From Desulfitobacterium_A sp035539115 (GTDB lineage Bacteria; Bacillota; Desulfitobacteriia; Desulfitobacteriales; Desulfitobacteriaceae), in contig NZ_DATLJA010000027.1 in assembly GCF_035539115.1 (NCBI RefSeq), positions 1-31,639 of the forward strand: a DNA stretch of 31,639 nucleotides, in the 5' to 3' direction. The notes under the pieces were generated by a model, which was not told where the DNA came from, made no database searches, and saw only the letters and a program-made list of their open reading frames with translations. Below are positions 1 through 7,745 of the stretch, piece by piece. Position numbers and translations under genes: made by a program. Within the stretch, counting starts at the first letter, position 1. The number at the start of each line of letters is the position of its first letter.

Positions 1-281
1 CAAATTGGAAAATGACCTCTCCGAACTATTGATTTTACTGGGCTAAAGGGGTTCTGTTTTTGATTAGGGACTACAAAGATTTCTTGAAACCTGAAACCCG
101 CTCCCAGCTTGCATTGGTAATTTATGTCGCCAAACTTGGGATTAAATCTCTTTTAACGAAATCTCCTGTACTGCTCATCGAAATTTACCTTCATGTATTT
201 AGAAACAATCATGAAAATATCTCCATAATTTATCTATTGTTCATTACTTGAGATGAAATATAGTTTGTGCCGCTGCAGCTT
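1..281. other. No convincing gene at window start
   Basis: A 63-codon TTG-started reading frame (60-251, plus) crosses this stretch. It has no ribosome binding site and no recognisable motif. I see no RNA gene, hairpin with a T-run, or clear promoter here. It may be the tail of a gene or element that begins before the window. Confidence 0.4.
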
Positions 282-575
282 TCAGTCGGCACTAATGTTG
301 TTGTATTTTATAGCTGTATACGGTTCAGCCAACATATCCTCAATAGATTGACGCCATTTTTTATAATGCTCAGTTTCTCTATGTTTACTCTGATCATGAG
401 GCGCTCGGTAAATCTCCACAAATAGTAATCTTGAAGAATCATCCTGCTGTTGCAATACATCAAAGCTTATAACCCCTGTTTCCTTTATGCTATCTTGTGC
501 ATTTTCCATTGAAGCTTTTTTAAATTCTTCTACTTGTTCCGGTTTAACATGAAAAAATACATGGACTATCAACAT
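282..575 (-). CDS. ABM-domain (quinol monooxygenase-like) protein
   Basis: This 97-aa protein has the length and pattern of a stand-alone antibiotic biosynthesis monooxygenase (ABM) domain. It has an N-terminal beta strand (MLIVHVFFHVKP), then a helix carrying the acidic run EQVEEFKKA, then a GVISFDVLQQ strand, and it ends in a YKKWRQSIEDMLAEP helix. Family members (YgiN, LsrG and heme-degrading relatives) are small dimeric ferredoxin-like folds acting on quinones, signal molecules or heme. The substrate here cannot be told. The ATG at 575 follows GGAGGTG by about 5 nt, which fixes the start. It stands alone and is divergent from msrAB. The family is fairly sure; the reaction is not. Confidence 0.8.
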   Translation of the reverse strand: MLIVHVFFHVKPEQVEEFKKASMENAQDSIKETGVISFDVLQQQDDSSRLLFVEIYRAPHDQSKHRETEHYKKWRQSIEDMLAEPYTAIKYNNISAD

Positions 576-826
576 AGGCCCACCTCCAGTTTAAAATGCA
601 CTTTAATATTCGGTATTCAATTTAATAATCCATCTAAAATCTGCGAATGATTGAGACTTGTAAATTGGATTTACGTGGCAATCTACTCTCCATTTTTTGT
701 GGCACCATAAACTATAATAGATATCACCTACAGTTATTTTTATATTACAAGAGATATTATATTTGTCTTTTGAACGAATAACTTCATTTACAATGGTTCA
801 TCCTAGGCTCATTAGGAGGAAAAGCA

Positions 827-1801
827 ATGACAATCGGTCAACAAAAAATAGAACTTGCAACTTTTGCTGGTGGATGCTTTTGGTGCCTCGAAGCAGCTTA
901 TAGCGAGATAGACGGCGTCCTTGAAGTGATATCCGGTTACACTGGAGGTCACGTCAAGAATCCAAGCTATGAAGAAGTCTGTTCCCAAACAACGGGACAT
1001 TTGGAAGCGGTACAGGTCAAGTTCAACCCCGAACGAATATCCTATGAAGAACTTTTAAATCTCTTTTGGCAACAGATCGATCCTACTGATACCGGCGGAC
1101 AATTTCATGATCGTGGAGAATCCTATCAAACCGCGATTTTCTATCATTCTAAAGAACAACGCCTAACGGCAGAATGTTCAAAGAGAGCTTTAGCCGAGAG
1201 CAAACGTTTTATTAATCCCATCGCAACACGCATTCTTCCTGCTCCAACTTTTTACCCGGCTGAGGATTACCATCAAGGCTACCATAAGAAGAAGGCCTTT
1301 CGTTATACACTCTATCGTCAAGGCTCGGGTCGTGATGACTTTATCAAAACGTATTGGCCAAAGAATGAATCCGATCTTAAAGAGAAGTTAACTCAAACTC
1401 AGTATCATGTTACTCAAGAAAATGGAACAGAGCCTCCCTTCCGGAATGAATTCTGGGATCACAAAAAGGAAGGAATCTATGTCGATATCGTCTCTGGCGA
1501 ACCCCTCTTTAGTTCCCAGAATAAATTCGACAGTGGCTGTGGCTGGCCAAGTTTCACGGAACCTCTACTGACAAGTAATATCCTAGAAAAAACAGACCTT
1601 AGCCATAATATGACGCGCACGGAAGTTCGTAGCCGTGGTGCTGACTCTCACCTTGGTCATGTGTTTAACGACGGACCTGGCCCAGAAGGTTTGCGTTACT
1701 GTATTAACTCAGCAGCTCTCCGTTTCATACCGAAGGAAGATTTAGAACGTGAAGGATATGGAGATTTTCTCATCTTATTTCGATCACCGATCGAATACTA
1801 A
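827..1801 (+). CDS. msrAB: Bifunctional methionine sulfoxide reductase MsrA-MsrB
   Basis: This 324-aa fusion repairs oxidised methionine. The MsrA half (about residues 8-160) reduces the S-sulfoxide and the MsrB half (about 185-320) the R-sulfoxide, with thioredoxin or a similar reductant in the cytoplasm. The MsrA motif GGCFWC is at residues 15-20, with C17 the expected nucleophile. It is followed by SGYTGGH and the EDYHQGY region. The MsrB half shows CGWPSF, the HLGHVFNDGP motif and RYCINSAALRF with catalytic C292. The paired CxxC zinc ligands of some MsrB proteins are absent. No signal peptide is visible, unlike the secreted PilB-type fusion. The ATG at 827 is set by AGGAGG about 8 nt upstream. 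Its 3' end overlaps the convergent ydcF-like gene by 18 bp. Confidence 0.95.
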   Translation: MTIGQQKIELATFAGGCFWCLEAAYSEIDGVLEVISGYTGGHVKNPSYEEVCSQTTGHLEAVQVKFNPERISYEELLNLFWQQIDPTDTGGQFHDRGESYQTAIFYHSKEQRLTAECSKRALAESKRFINPIATRILPAPTFYPAEDYHQGYHKKKAFRYTLYRQGSGRDDFIKTYWPKNESDLKEKLTQTQYHVTQENGTEPPFRNEFWDHKKEGIYVDIVSGEPLFSSQNKFDSGCGWPSFTEPLLTSNILEKTDLSHNMTRTEVRSRGADSHLGHVFNDGPGPEGLRYCINSAALRFIPKEDLEREGYGDFLILFRSPIEY

Positions 1802-2557
1802 AGACTTCACTACTGCAAAGTACTCCCGCAAGTATACATTTGGCCTTAAATACCAGGGCGTTGGTGAAGGAACACCTACTGGATTTAAACCATTGCGCCT
1901 TGCCAAAAGCTTCGAGCGAAATATATGGAAATCATTCGTAATGACCAAGACAGGCTCAGAAGGGTCATAACTCGGCTGTTGCTCAAGAAGCTCTCGGGAA
2001 TAACGGAAGTTCTCCATCGTGCTCGTCGACTTTTCTTCTTTAAGAATACGTTCTTTAGCGATACCCTGTTCAACCAGATAACGCTGCATTGCCTCAGCTT
2101 CAGTGATCCATTCTCCTGGCCCCTGCCCACCAGAGACGACCACTCTCATCTCCTTATTATTTTGTAGAATCCTTAAACCCTTATCTACCCGTTCCCAAAG
2201 AGTCCAAGAAAGTTGATCCCCATTAAGACCCGCCCCCAGAATGATCAGGTAATCGACTTGGCTTGGCATTGAATCCTTGGTATTATACAGCAGCAAACTC
2301 TCGATAAGAATAAAAGAAGCAAGGAGCACTAAAATTCCTAAACGCAGCACGCGACGAAGTAATAGAAAGCGTTCTTTCAGAAAATGTTGCTTTAGATAGC
2401 TCCTTGACAGGCCCCAAAGGGCCATAGCTACTCCAAGTAATCCTGGCAGAAGGGTTCCCAGATTCCGACCCCCGTTAAGCCCTAGAACGAATACCGTATC
2501 GAGAATCCCTACTAATCCTAGGAAGATATAAATTCTAGAGACTCGGTTGCTCTTCAA
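1784..2557 (-). CDS. YdcF/DUF218 (SanA/ElyC-like) membrane protein
   Basis: This 257-aa protein has three hydrophobic segments near the N-terminus (about 9-27, 32-50 and 70-90), followed by a DUF218 domain. That domain carries LIILGAGL, the VVVSGGQGPGEWITEA signature, then EEKSTSTMENFRYS and VLVITNDFHIFRS. The family (YdcF, SanA, ElyC) is linked to envelope integrity and peptidoglycan precursor metabolism; the activity is not established. Translation starts at TTG 2557 behind AAAGGAGGG. It overlaps the stop of a 33-codon ORF (2554-2655) as TTGA, a classic coupling arrangement. It is probably the last gene of an operon with the Nudix gene at 2695. The stop codon lies inside the 3' end of msrAB. 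Confidence 0.85.
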   Translation of the reverse strand: MKSNRVSRIYIFLGLVGILDTVFVLGLNGGRNLGTLLPGLLGVAMALWGLSRSYLKQHFLKERFLLLRRVLRLGILVLLASFILIESLLLYNTKDSMPSQVDYLIILGAGLNGDQLSWTLWERVDKGLRILQNNKEMRVVVSGGQGPGEWITEAEAMQRYLVEQGIAKERILKEEKSTSTMENFRYSRELLEQQPSYDPSEPVLVITNDFHIFRSKLLARRNGLNPVGVPSPTPWYLRPNVYLREYFAVVKSLVFDR

Positions 2558-2655
2558 TCTCCCGAACCCTCCTTTTGGGAGATGAGTTTTCTTTTCTCGA
2601 TCATGACATCTAAATCTTTAGTGACTTCTTTTAGATACTCCATCATCTTTTCCAT
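2554..2655 (-). CDS. 33-aa peptide coupled to ydcF-like gene
   Basis: This is a small, highly charged, helix-forming ORF (starts MEKMMEYLKEVTKD, ends KEGSGD). It has an ATG at 2655 and an AAGGGGG ribosome site 6-8 nt upstream. Its TGA overlaps the TTG start of the downstream membrane protein by two bases, and the end of the ORF carries the AGGAGGG ribosome site of that gene. It lies 39 bp after the Nudix gene on the same strand. I do not recognise the sequence. The ribosome site and coupling argue that it is translated, either as a real micro-protein or as a coupling leader. Confidence 0.6.
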   Translation of the reverse strand: MEKMMEYLKEVTKDLDVMIEKRKLISQKEGSGD

Positions 2656-2694
2656 ACTGTTTACCCCCTTAAAAATATTTGGAGTGGTGCCCGG

Positions 2695-3078
2695 TCATCT
2701 AGTTCCCGCTAACTTTTCGACGAAAGGAATATCTGCTGGGGAAAATTCAAAGGCTTTTAATTCATTGACTTTGACCCATTTTATCTTTTCATGTTCGAAT
2801 AGCTTAAGGTCACCTGATTTCCATTGAGCATAAAAAGCAATCAACTTGATCTTACCTGATGGATATTCGTATATATTTTCTCCAAACCTTTCTCCAACCT
2901 CAATATCGATATTTAATTCTTCTTTTATTTCTCGTACAAGGCTCTTTTCAGCGGTTTCGTTGGCTTCAAGTTTGCCACCTGGAAATTCCCACATTAAACC
3001 TTGAGATTTATTTCTACCTCTTTGAGCAATAAGGATAGCTTCGCCTTTTTTGATAATTGCCGCACTCACTTCTATCAT
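2695..3078 (-). CDS. MutT-like Nudix hydrolase (8-oxo-dGTPase type)
   Basis: This 127-aa single-domain Nudix protein carries the full Nudix box at residues 35-57: G35, E41 and the REIKEEL core (R49, E50, E53, E54), which bind the catalytic metal. The N-terminal VSAAIIKKGEAILIAQRG and the MWEFPGGKLE run are characteristic of MutT/(deoxy)CTP pyrophosphohydrolase proteins, which sanitise oxidised nucleotides. The substrate is inferred from family resemblance only. The ATG at 3078 has AAGGTGATC just upstream. It is probably the first gene of a three-gene minus-strand operon with the 33-aa ORF and the YdcF-family gene. An oxidative-damage theme would fit the neighbouring msrAB. Confidence 0.88.
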   Translation of the reverse strand: MIEVSAAIIKKGEAILIAQRGRNKSQGLMWEFPGGKLEANETAEKSLVREIKEELNIDIEVGERFGENIYEYPSGKIKLIAFYAQWKSGDLKLFEHEKIKWVKVNELKAFEFSPADIPFVEKLAGTR

Positions 3079-3211
3079 TTGATCACCTTTTTAAGTCAAT
3101 TTATGGGTATCCTAATGTGATTAGCAAATTTCGAAAATTTATACCCCGCAAGTCTGCTATCACTTGCATTAGCAGGATTGGCTGGAAATAACTTTTTAAC
3201 CTACTCCAGTC

Positions 3212-4150
3212 TTAGTCATCGAACAAATTAAGCTGACGTTGAATATAGGAGATCATCTTTCTGTCAGTTACCTTGTCCTCTGATCCAAGCTCTCCAATCA
3301 ACAGAGGTGATTGAGGATTATGCCTGCTGACGTTGTTCTTTACGGCTGTATCACTATAGTTGGCATAGCAATAAAGACAGCCATGATGGCACGTATTATA
3401 GGCAGCGATGTCTACGCTTGCTACACATCCGCAGGCCTGCCGTTGATTCTTGTCTTTTTCGACTTTTATTTTTGCACCGAGAATCTCCGATATCAGCTGG
3501 TCATCAATGCACTTGGAATGCTTAATCCCAGCAGATGCTAAATCAATCACTTCCGAGCATGTTTCCAGGCTGATGTTGTATTGCTGAGCAATTGCTGCGA
3601 GTTGACTCCCGATTTCCACCATTTTTGACTCGTCAATTTTCCGCATTCCAATATGACGCATATTTTTCTCGGATTTTTGATAGGAATCTACAAAGCTGAT
3701 CACACACCGCTGGGTATAACCAGCGAGCTTCGCAGCCAACATTGCAAATTTTTTCTGGTGGTACGCCAGATCAATTTCCTCCGTAAAAATAATAGGGTCA
3801 TATCTCCAAATCACTTTTTTCTTGCCAATCTGCTTAGAAAGTCTGATAAAAGCATCGATAATCACATCCTTAGCAGGTAGATTTCGCTCGATTTTGTGAT
3901 CATAACCATTGATCGTAATTTGAAAGTAATAGGTGTATTCGGAAAGAAGGGCAAGTCTATCTAACATTGGAGTCGGGTCCTTTGTCCAAAAAACAATACA
4001 ATCGATGACTTGCGGAGACAAATTGACTTTACTCACTTGATGGGCATTCAGCGGATTTCGGACTAAAACATAGCCTTCCTTTAGCCGATTGAAAAACCAC
4101 TCGCTATAAAATGCAGGAATATCTGTTCTGCGGCTAACACTTAAAATCAA
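3212..4150 (-). CDS. DUF1848 radical-SAM-like protein
   Basis: A 312-aa protein of the DUF1848 family. It opens with the hallmark ILSVSRRTDIPAFYSEWF and continues with VFWTKDPTPML and YDPIIF. Near the C-terminus is a cysteine cluster, CGCVASVDIAAYN then CHHGCLYCYAN, whose CxxxCxxC-type spacing resembles a radical-SAM iron-sulfur site placed at the C-terminal end. The function is unknown; an iron-sulfur enzyme is likely. The start chosen is TTG 4150, since family members begin just before LSVSRRTD and GGGTGA lies 5 nt upstream. A GTG at 4159 would add three residues. It is a stand-alone gene, 133 bp upstream of the Nudix gene on the same strand. Confidence 0.85.
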   Translation of the reverse strand: MILSVSRRTDIPAFYSEWFFNRLKEGYVLVRNPLNAHQVSKVNLSPQVIDCIVFWTKDPTPMLDRLALLSEYTYYFQITINGYDHKIERNLPAKDVIIDAFIRLSKQIGKKKVIWRYDPIIFTEEIDLAYHQKKFAMLAAKLAGYTQRCVISFVDSYQKSEKNMRHIGMRKIDESKMVEIGSQLAAIAQQYNISLETCSEVIDLASAGIKHSKCIDDQLISEILGAKIKVEKDKNQRQACGCVASVDIAAYNTCHHGCLYCYANYSDTAVKNNVSRHNPQSPLLIGELGSEDKVTDRKMISYIQRQLNLFDD

Positions 4151-4345
4151 GAAAATCACCCATTAATTTATAATCCTTAAAAGTATTCTATAATTGTCAG
4201 GTAAAAGCAACAATAGTTTTTCCCGCGTTTGAGCACTCGCATTGCAGCTAGCTATTTCCCTTCGCCAAAGTTTTCCATAATTCCTTTGTAACTTTCTCGA
4301 ATATCATAATATTCTTAATTTGTAAGTCCCTATTATTTAATTTAA

Positions 4346-4426
4346 TCATCTATAAACTAAGAAGTCCGCAGTGATTCCTACTAATCCTAGCAAGATGTAA
4401 ATTTTAGAGACGCGGTTGTTCGCCAA
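4346..4426 (-). pseudogene. Truncated second copy of the ydcF-like 5' end
   Basis: About 26 codons match the first 18 or so residues of the YdcF-family protein at 1784-2557: ANNRVSKIYILLGLVGI against KSNRVSRIYIFLGLVGI. The AGGAGG ribosome site, the spacing and the TTG start are also kept. After residue 18 the similarity is lost and a TGA follows. The homology extends a little upstream of the start. This is a remnant of a duplicated gene whose body is deleted. Its upstream edge abuts the N-terminally truncated antitoxin at 4498. Confidence 0.7.
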
Positions 4427-4497
4427 TCTCCCTATCCCTCCTTTTTGAGCATGAATTCTTTCCGGGTAATAACGCTAAAATTATTACCTCCCTTGTA

Positions 4498-4716
4498 ATG
4501 ATCGAGCAAAAGGATGGAGGAATTTTCTTGAGGCCCGTCGAATGGGTAGATAAAAACCAAAAATACTTTTGGACTGAAGAGTGGCAAAAGAAAATGCGAG
4601 CGAGACAAGAAGCCTTAGAAAATGGGGAATACGAAACGTTTAAAAGCATGGAAGATGTTATCAACGACTTGGAGGATCTTGTGAATGCCAGTCGTAATAA
4701 AAACAAAACCGTTTAA
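4498..4716 (+). pseudogene. AbrB/MazE-type antitoxin missing its N-terminus
   Basis: The 72 codons match the C-terminal half of AbrB-family antitoxins: IEQKDGGIFLRPVE closes the swapped-hairpin domain, then come YFWTEEWQ, an acidic helix and the FKSMEDVINDLEDL tail that binds the toxin. The first 25 or so residues of the DNA-binding fold are missing. No ribosome site precedes the ATG at 4498, and the reading frame upstream runs into unrelated sequence next to the ydcF remnant. It overlaps the toxin ORF by 32 bp, the usual antitoxin-toxin arrangement. It is probably non-functional as a DNA-binding regulator, though the toxin-binding tail is intact. Confidence 0.65.
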
Positions 4717-4942
4717 TTATGACTTTTTATTGCTGAGCGAAGAGGAACAAAAACAGGCAATTAAAGCGCTCCGCTTCCTTGCTGAAAACCCCCGGCATCC
4801 TTCTCTTAAGACACATAAAATCGAGGGAACATTTTTCTTTGAGGCATACGTCAACAAAGATATAAGAATCATATTCGAGCGAACAAGTGATACAATTATT
4901 CTTCGGGCAATTTGACATCATGATGTCCTAAAAAAATTATAA
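4685..4942 (+). pseudogene. RelE/ParE-type toxin with TGA before its last motif
   Basis: The open frame (4685-4915, 76 aa) shows the RelE-family pattern: LLLSEEEQKQAIKALRFLAENPRHPSL, then LKTHKIEG and RIIFERTSDTIILRAI. These toxins are small endoribonucleases or gyrase inhibitors, often with a conserved ...GHHDxVY-type C-terminus. Here the frame stops at TGA 4913-4915, but the next codons read HHDVLKKL before a TAA at 4940. A GGA-to-TGA change of the conserved glycine would explain this exactly. The toxin is therefore probably inactivated, in keeping with the damaged antitoxin. It remains possible that the 76-aa form keeps some function. Confidence 0.7.
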
Positions 4943-5141
4943 AATTATAGAGTAAAGCACAAAAACTAAATGCGCTGCAAGAGAACTTCGATCTTCTCAA
5001 CCAACGCCTTAAATTTTTGGTTCACTTACCTACTACAGTCTCGTCTTAGTCAATCGGCAGGGCATAGACCTCTTTTCTTTGCTAAGATCGTTCATAAAGG
5101 TATAATAATTAAAGATTAATAATTTCTTGAAAGGTGTAATC

Positions 5142-6467
5142 ATGGATTATCGAATTAGTGAACAGGAAATTGCTCCAATTCTTCGAGACTTTGATACGTT
5201 TTGTGCTTATCTTGAAGAGAATCGGCCGAAATTAACAAAAGCACGCGAAGAACTCGGTAAAAAAGAATGTTATAATATCAACTCTCTCCTTACAACTCCA
5301 CGAGAAATGGAAGGTCCTAAATATTTAATGACCTCCTATCCCAGCATCAACTTATTCTTTAATATAGCGTTGAATACGAAATTCTTTATTAAGGATAATG
5401 GAAAAGGGGGTTCTTTGTACCTCGTTTCCACTAAGAAGCTAGAAGATTACAAAGCACTAACCCCAATCAATCAATATCTACTATTACTCAAAACCTACTG
5501 GACTCGGCTTGATTTCGATGAACTCTATTATGACACAATGACTATGTTCCATCATTTTATGTATACCAAACTCGCCTTTGAGGAGCTTTGGAAAGCAGCT
5601 CCTGGAGTTCGAATCTTTGCTAATGTTGAAAATTTTAATGAAGGCTATGAAGTCCATAATCCGATCCATCGCTTTTTTGTTGGAGCAGGTCTAGTCATTG
5701 CTCATTTGAGTACATTAGGGTTCTGGGACTACGAAGAAGCAATTCTCCCCCATCATTTTCAATCAAAGAAAGAAATTGATGTCAAGGCGATCACTCCAAC
5801 TCGGTTAGGAATTACTATGATCCAAGCCTTGCGTCAACGTCCTTATGAGCTTTACCATGAGGATATAGATGAAAATGAGATCCTACAAAATTGGAGAGAT
5901 TCGAGTATAACCCCCATGCTTCAGAAGCTAAACCTAAAACATCCTCAACCTAACTCCTCTTTAGAACCATTCGAAGAAGCATTCAAGGAAGTGCTCCCTG
6001 ATGGAAGCCTGGATTCTCAAGCGATTAACAAGGTGCTTAAAGCGGATAAACGCGAATCAACCTATTTGGCCGAGGGTAATGTTTTTATTTTTAAAGTATC
6101 GTTAAATAAAAAAACGTGGCGGAAAATCTTAATCTCTTCATCCCATACTTTAGAACATCTTCATCAAGCAATTCTTGAAGCTTTCGATTTTAGCGATGAT
6201 CATCTTTATGCCTTCTTTATGAATGGCAAACCCTGGTCTAAGCCTGCTTATTGGGCCAGAGAAGATGGTCACGAACCGAGTGCTCATCAGGCCATCTTAA
6301 AAAACCTTAATTTAGCACCTGGGCAAACGTTTCTTTACCTCTACGACTTTGGGGATGAGTGGCATTTTAACGTTGAACTCACCGAAGTCCAGAATGCGCA
6401 AACCATTTCACTCCGAGGTAAGGTTATTGAGGAAAAAGGAAAGGCGCCCGAACAATACCCGTATTAA
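5142..6467 (+). CDS. pRiA4b ORF-3-like domain protein
   Basis: A 441-aa cytoplasmic protein. Roughly residues 310-425 are a plasmid pRiA4b ORF-3-like domain: FKVSLNKKTWRKILISSSHTL, then LHQAILEAFDF and YDFGDEWHFNVEL. This domain is widespread on mobile and accessory DNA and has no settled function. The N-terminal 300 residues are alpha-helical and I cannot assign them. The start is ATG 5142 with AAAGGTG about 6 nt upstream; a TTG at 5127 in the same frame lies inside that ribosome site and is rejected. It is monocistronic, with about 200 bp of non-coding DNA on the 5' side. Confidence 0.8.
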   Translation: MDYRISEQEIAPILRDFDTFCAYLEENRPKLTKAREELGKKECYNINSLLTTPREMEGPKYLMTSYPSINLFFNIALNTKFFIKDNGKGGSLYLVSTKKLEDYKALTPINQYLLLLKTYWTRLDFDELYYDTMTMFHHFMYTKLAFEELWKAAPGVRIFANVENFNEGYEVHNPIHRFFVGAGLVIAHLSTLGFWDYEEAILPHHFQSKKEIDVKAITPTRLGITMIQALRQRPYELYHEDIDENEILQNWRDSSITPMLQKLNLKHPQPNSSLEPFEEAFKEVLPDGSLDSQAINKVLKADKRESTYLAEGNVFIFKVSLNKKTWRKILISSSHTLEHLHQAILEAFDFSDDHLYAFFMNGKPWSKPAYWAREDGHEPSAHQAILKNLNLAPGQTFLYLYDFGDEWHFNVELTEVQNAQTISLRGKVIEEKGKAPEQYPY

Positions 6468-6787
6468 ATTGTTCAAACAATGGCTCATATTGGTCAACTG
6501 AGATAAATATTTATTCAATGGGAGTTTATTTGATTGCCCGATAATATATGGATAGTGCATCCTCAGGAGCTTGCTAGGAGTGCCCATAGAAGTGGAAATT
6601 TATAAAAAGATAATCACGAATATGATAGGCATAATAAAAACAACAAGCCGCCTAGCTGATTTTTCAAAAGCTAAGCGGCTTAATTACATAGTGAACCGTG
6701 TCGACCTCAATGTTGCGTTCAGGATTAAAAAAAATCTAACAACCGGCAAGCGTATGCTCTACCAGCTATTAGATATATTTCATTTGG
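6468..6787. other. Intergenic region with one terminator
   Basis: This is 320 bp between convergent genes. The only structure I see is the hairpin at 6645-6681. A 76-codon frame (6571-6801, plus) runs through that hairpin, has no ribosome site, and is not credible as a gene. Confidence 0.5.
6645..6681 (-). terminator. Hairpin terminator, minus strand
   Basis: A 13-bp stem (AAGCCGCCTAGCT pairing with AGCTAAGCGGCTT, one G-T pair) surrounds an 11-nt loop. On the minus strand it is followed by GTTGTTTTTATT, so it probably ends the transcript of the coiled-coil gene 6788-7081. Confidence 0.65.
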
Positions 6788-7081
6788 CTATTCGGATTTA
6801 AATCGAGAGAGTGTCTTCTTGATTGAATCCTCCAGCTCATTCCACGCTTTTTCAGTTCCTTCTTTTACATCTTCCCATCCCTGTGCACTGTTTTCTTTAA
6901 GCTGTCCGTATTTAATCATGAAATTGTCTCTTTTCTTCTCAAGGTTATCCACTTGAGAAAGGTACTCTAATTTCACATCTGCCTTAACCTCAGTGGCTTC
7001 AGCTTTCATCACTGCTAATTTAGCATTATATTTTTGTAAATTAGCCTCAATTTTTTCCAAATACGCTTTACGTTTTTCCAT
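6788..7081 (-). CDS. Small coiled-coil (sll1863-like) protein
   Basis: 97 aa, almost entirely one amphipathic, charged helix with heptad character (KRKAYLEKIEANLQKYNAKL onward). It ends in a segment WEDVKEGTEKAWNELEDSIKKTL that is typical of sll1863-family stress proteins. There is no signal peptide or membrane segment. The molecular role is not known. The ATG at 7081 follows AAGGGGAAATC. It lies 31 bp after the sortase gene on the same strand and could be transcribed with it, ending at the hairpin 6645-6681. Confidence 0.7.
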   Translation of the reverse strand: MEKRKAYLEKIEANLQKYNAKLAVMKAEATEVKADVKLEYLSQVDNLEKKRDNFMIKYGQLKENSAQGWEDVKEGTEKAWNELEDSIKKTLSRFKSE

Positions 7082-7112
7082 TTTGATTTCCCCTTATTAT
7101 TTTATTTACCTA

Positions 7113-7745
7113 TTAAAGGTATTGACTTCTTACTAAAGCTGCGGAGACGATATAGCGGTCCGGAGAATAACCAGGAGTATTGAAGGGATAGCAGGTGGTC
7201 AACGTCAGGACTGCATGTTCGGTAGGTACGATCACTGTTTTGTCGTCTTCATGGACGATTCGCGTACCATTCACCTCATAGATGAACGTACCAGCTGATG
7301 TTTTCACAATCAGTAGGTCCCCCATCTTTAGATTGCCTATTTTCCTGAAGGCTGTCTCGCGATGTCCGGATAAAACACTATTATCGTCTTCCCCAGGAAG
7401 TACGCTTTGGGTGAAGTGCCCTACCCCTTTCTGCAACTCCTGCTCACCAGTTCCCTGGAGGATAGGCAATTCCTGCTTTAACGCTGGAATTGTCAGGCTC
7501 CCAATAGTGTCACCCTCCGCAGGATATACGGGGTAAAGGATTTTATCGGGTGCGGGCATAACGAGGGTCGGATCAGATTCTATACTAATGCCCTCTGCAA
7601 TATACTCGTGCGGCACAGAATAATCGGTCTGTACCCACATACTAAACATTGCCCAGGAGATACATCCTATCCCCAAGACCATAAATCCTAGGGATAGGAC
7701 AGTAACCCAAGAATGTTTACTCCTTGCTAGTTTTACCTTATTCAT
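7113..7745 (-). CDS. Class D-type sortase
   Basis: A 210-aa membrane-anchored cysteine transpeptidase. An N-terminal transmembrane segment (about 14-37) is followed by an extracytoplasmic sortase fold. The catalytic triad is readable: H128 in LSGHRET, C185 in TLTTCYPF and R197 in YSPDRYIV. The sequence IGSLTIPALKQELPILQG is typical of classes D to F. It would cleave LPXTG-type signals and attach the protein to peptidoglycan. The start overlaps the 3' end of the LPKTS protein gene by 8 bp, so this is a dedicated sortase-substrate pair with coupled translation. A dead copy of its 3' end lies at 12647-12804. Confidence 0.93.
   Translation of the reverse strand: MNKVKLARSKHSWVTVLSLGFMVLGIGCISWAMFSMWVQTDYSVPHEYIAEGISIESDPTLVMPAPDKILYPVYPAEGDTIGSLTIPALKQELPILQGTGEQELQKGVGHFTQSVLPGEDDNSVLSGHRETAFRKIGNLKMGDLLIVKTSAGTFIYEVNGTRIVHEDDKTVIVPTEHAVLTLTTCYPFNTPGYSPDRYIVSAALVRSQYL

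Noticed and set aside
6571..6801. 76-codon plus-strand frame
   Set aside because: It runs through a terminator hairpin, lacks a ribosome site and has no recognisable composition.
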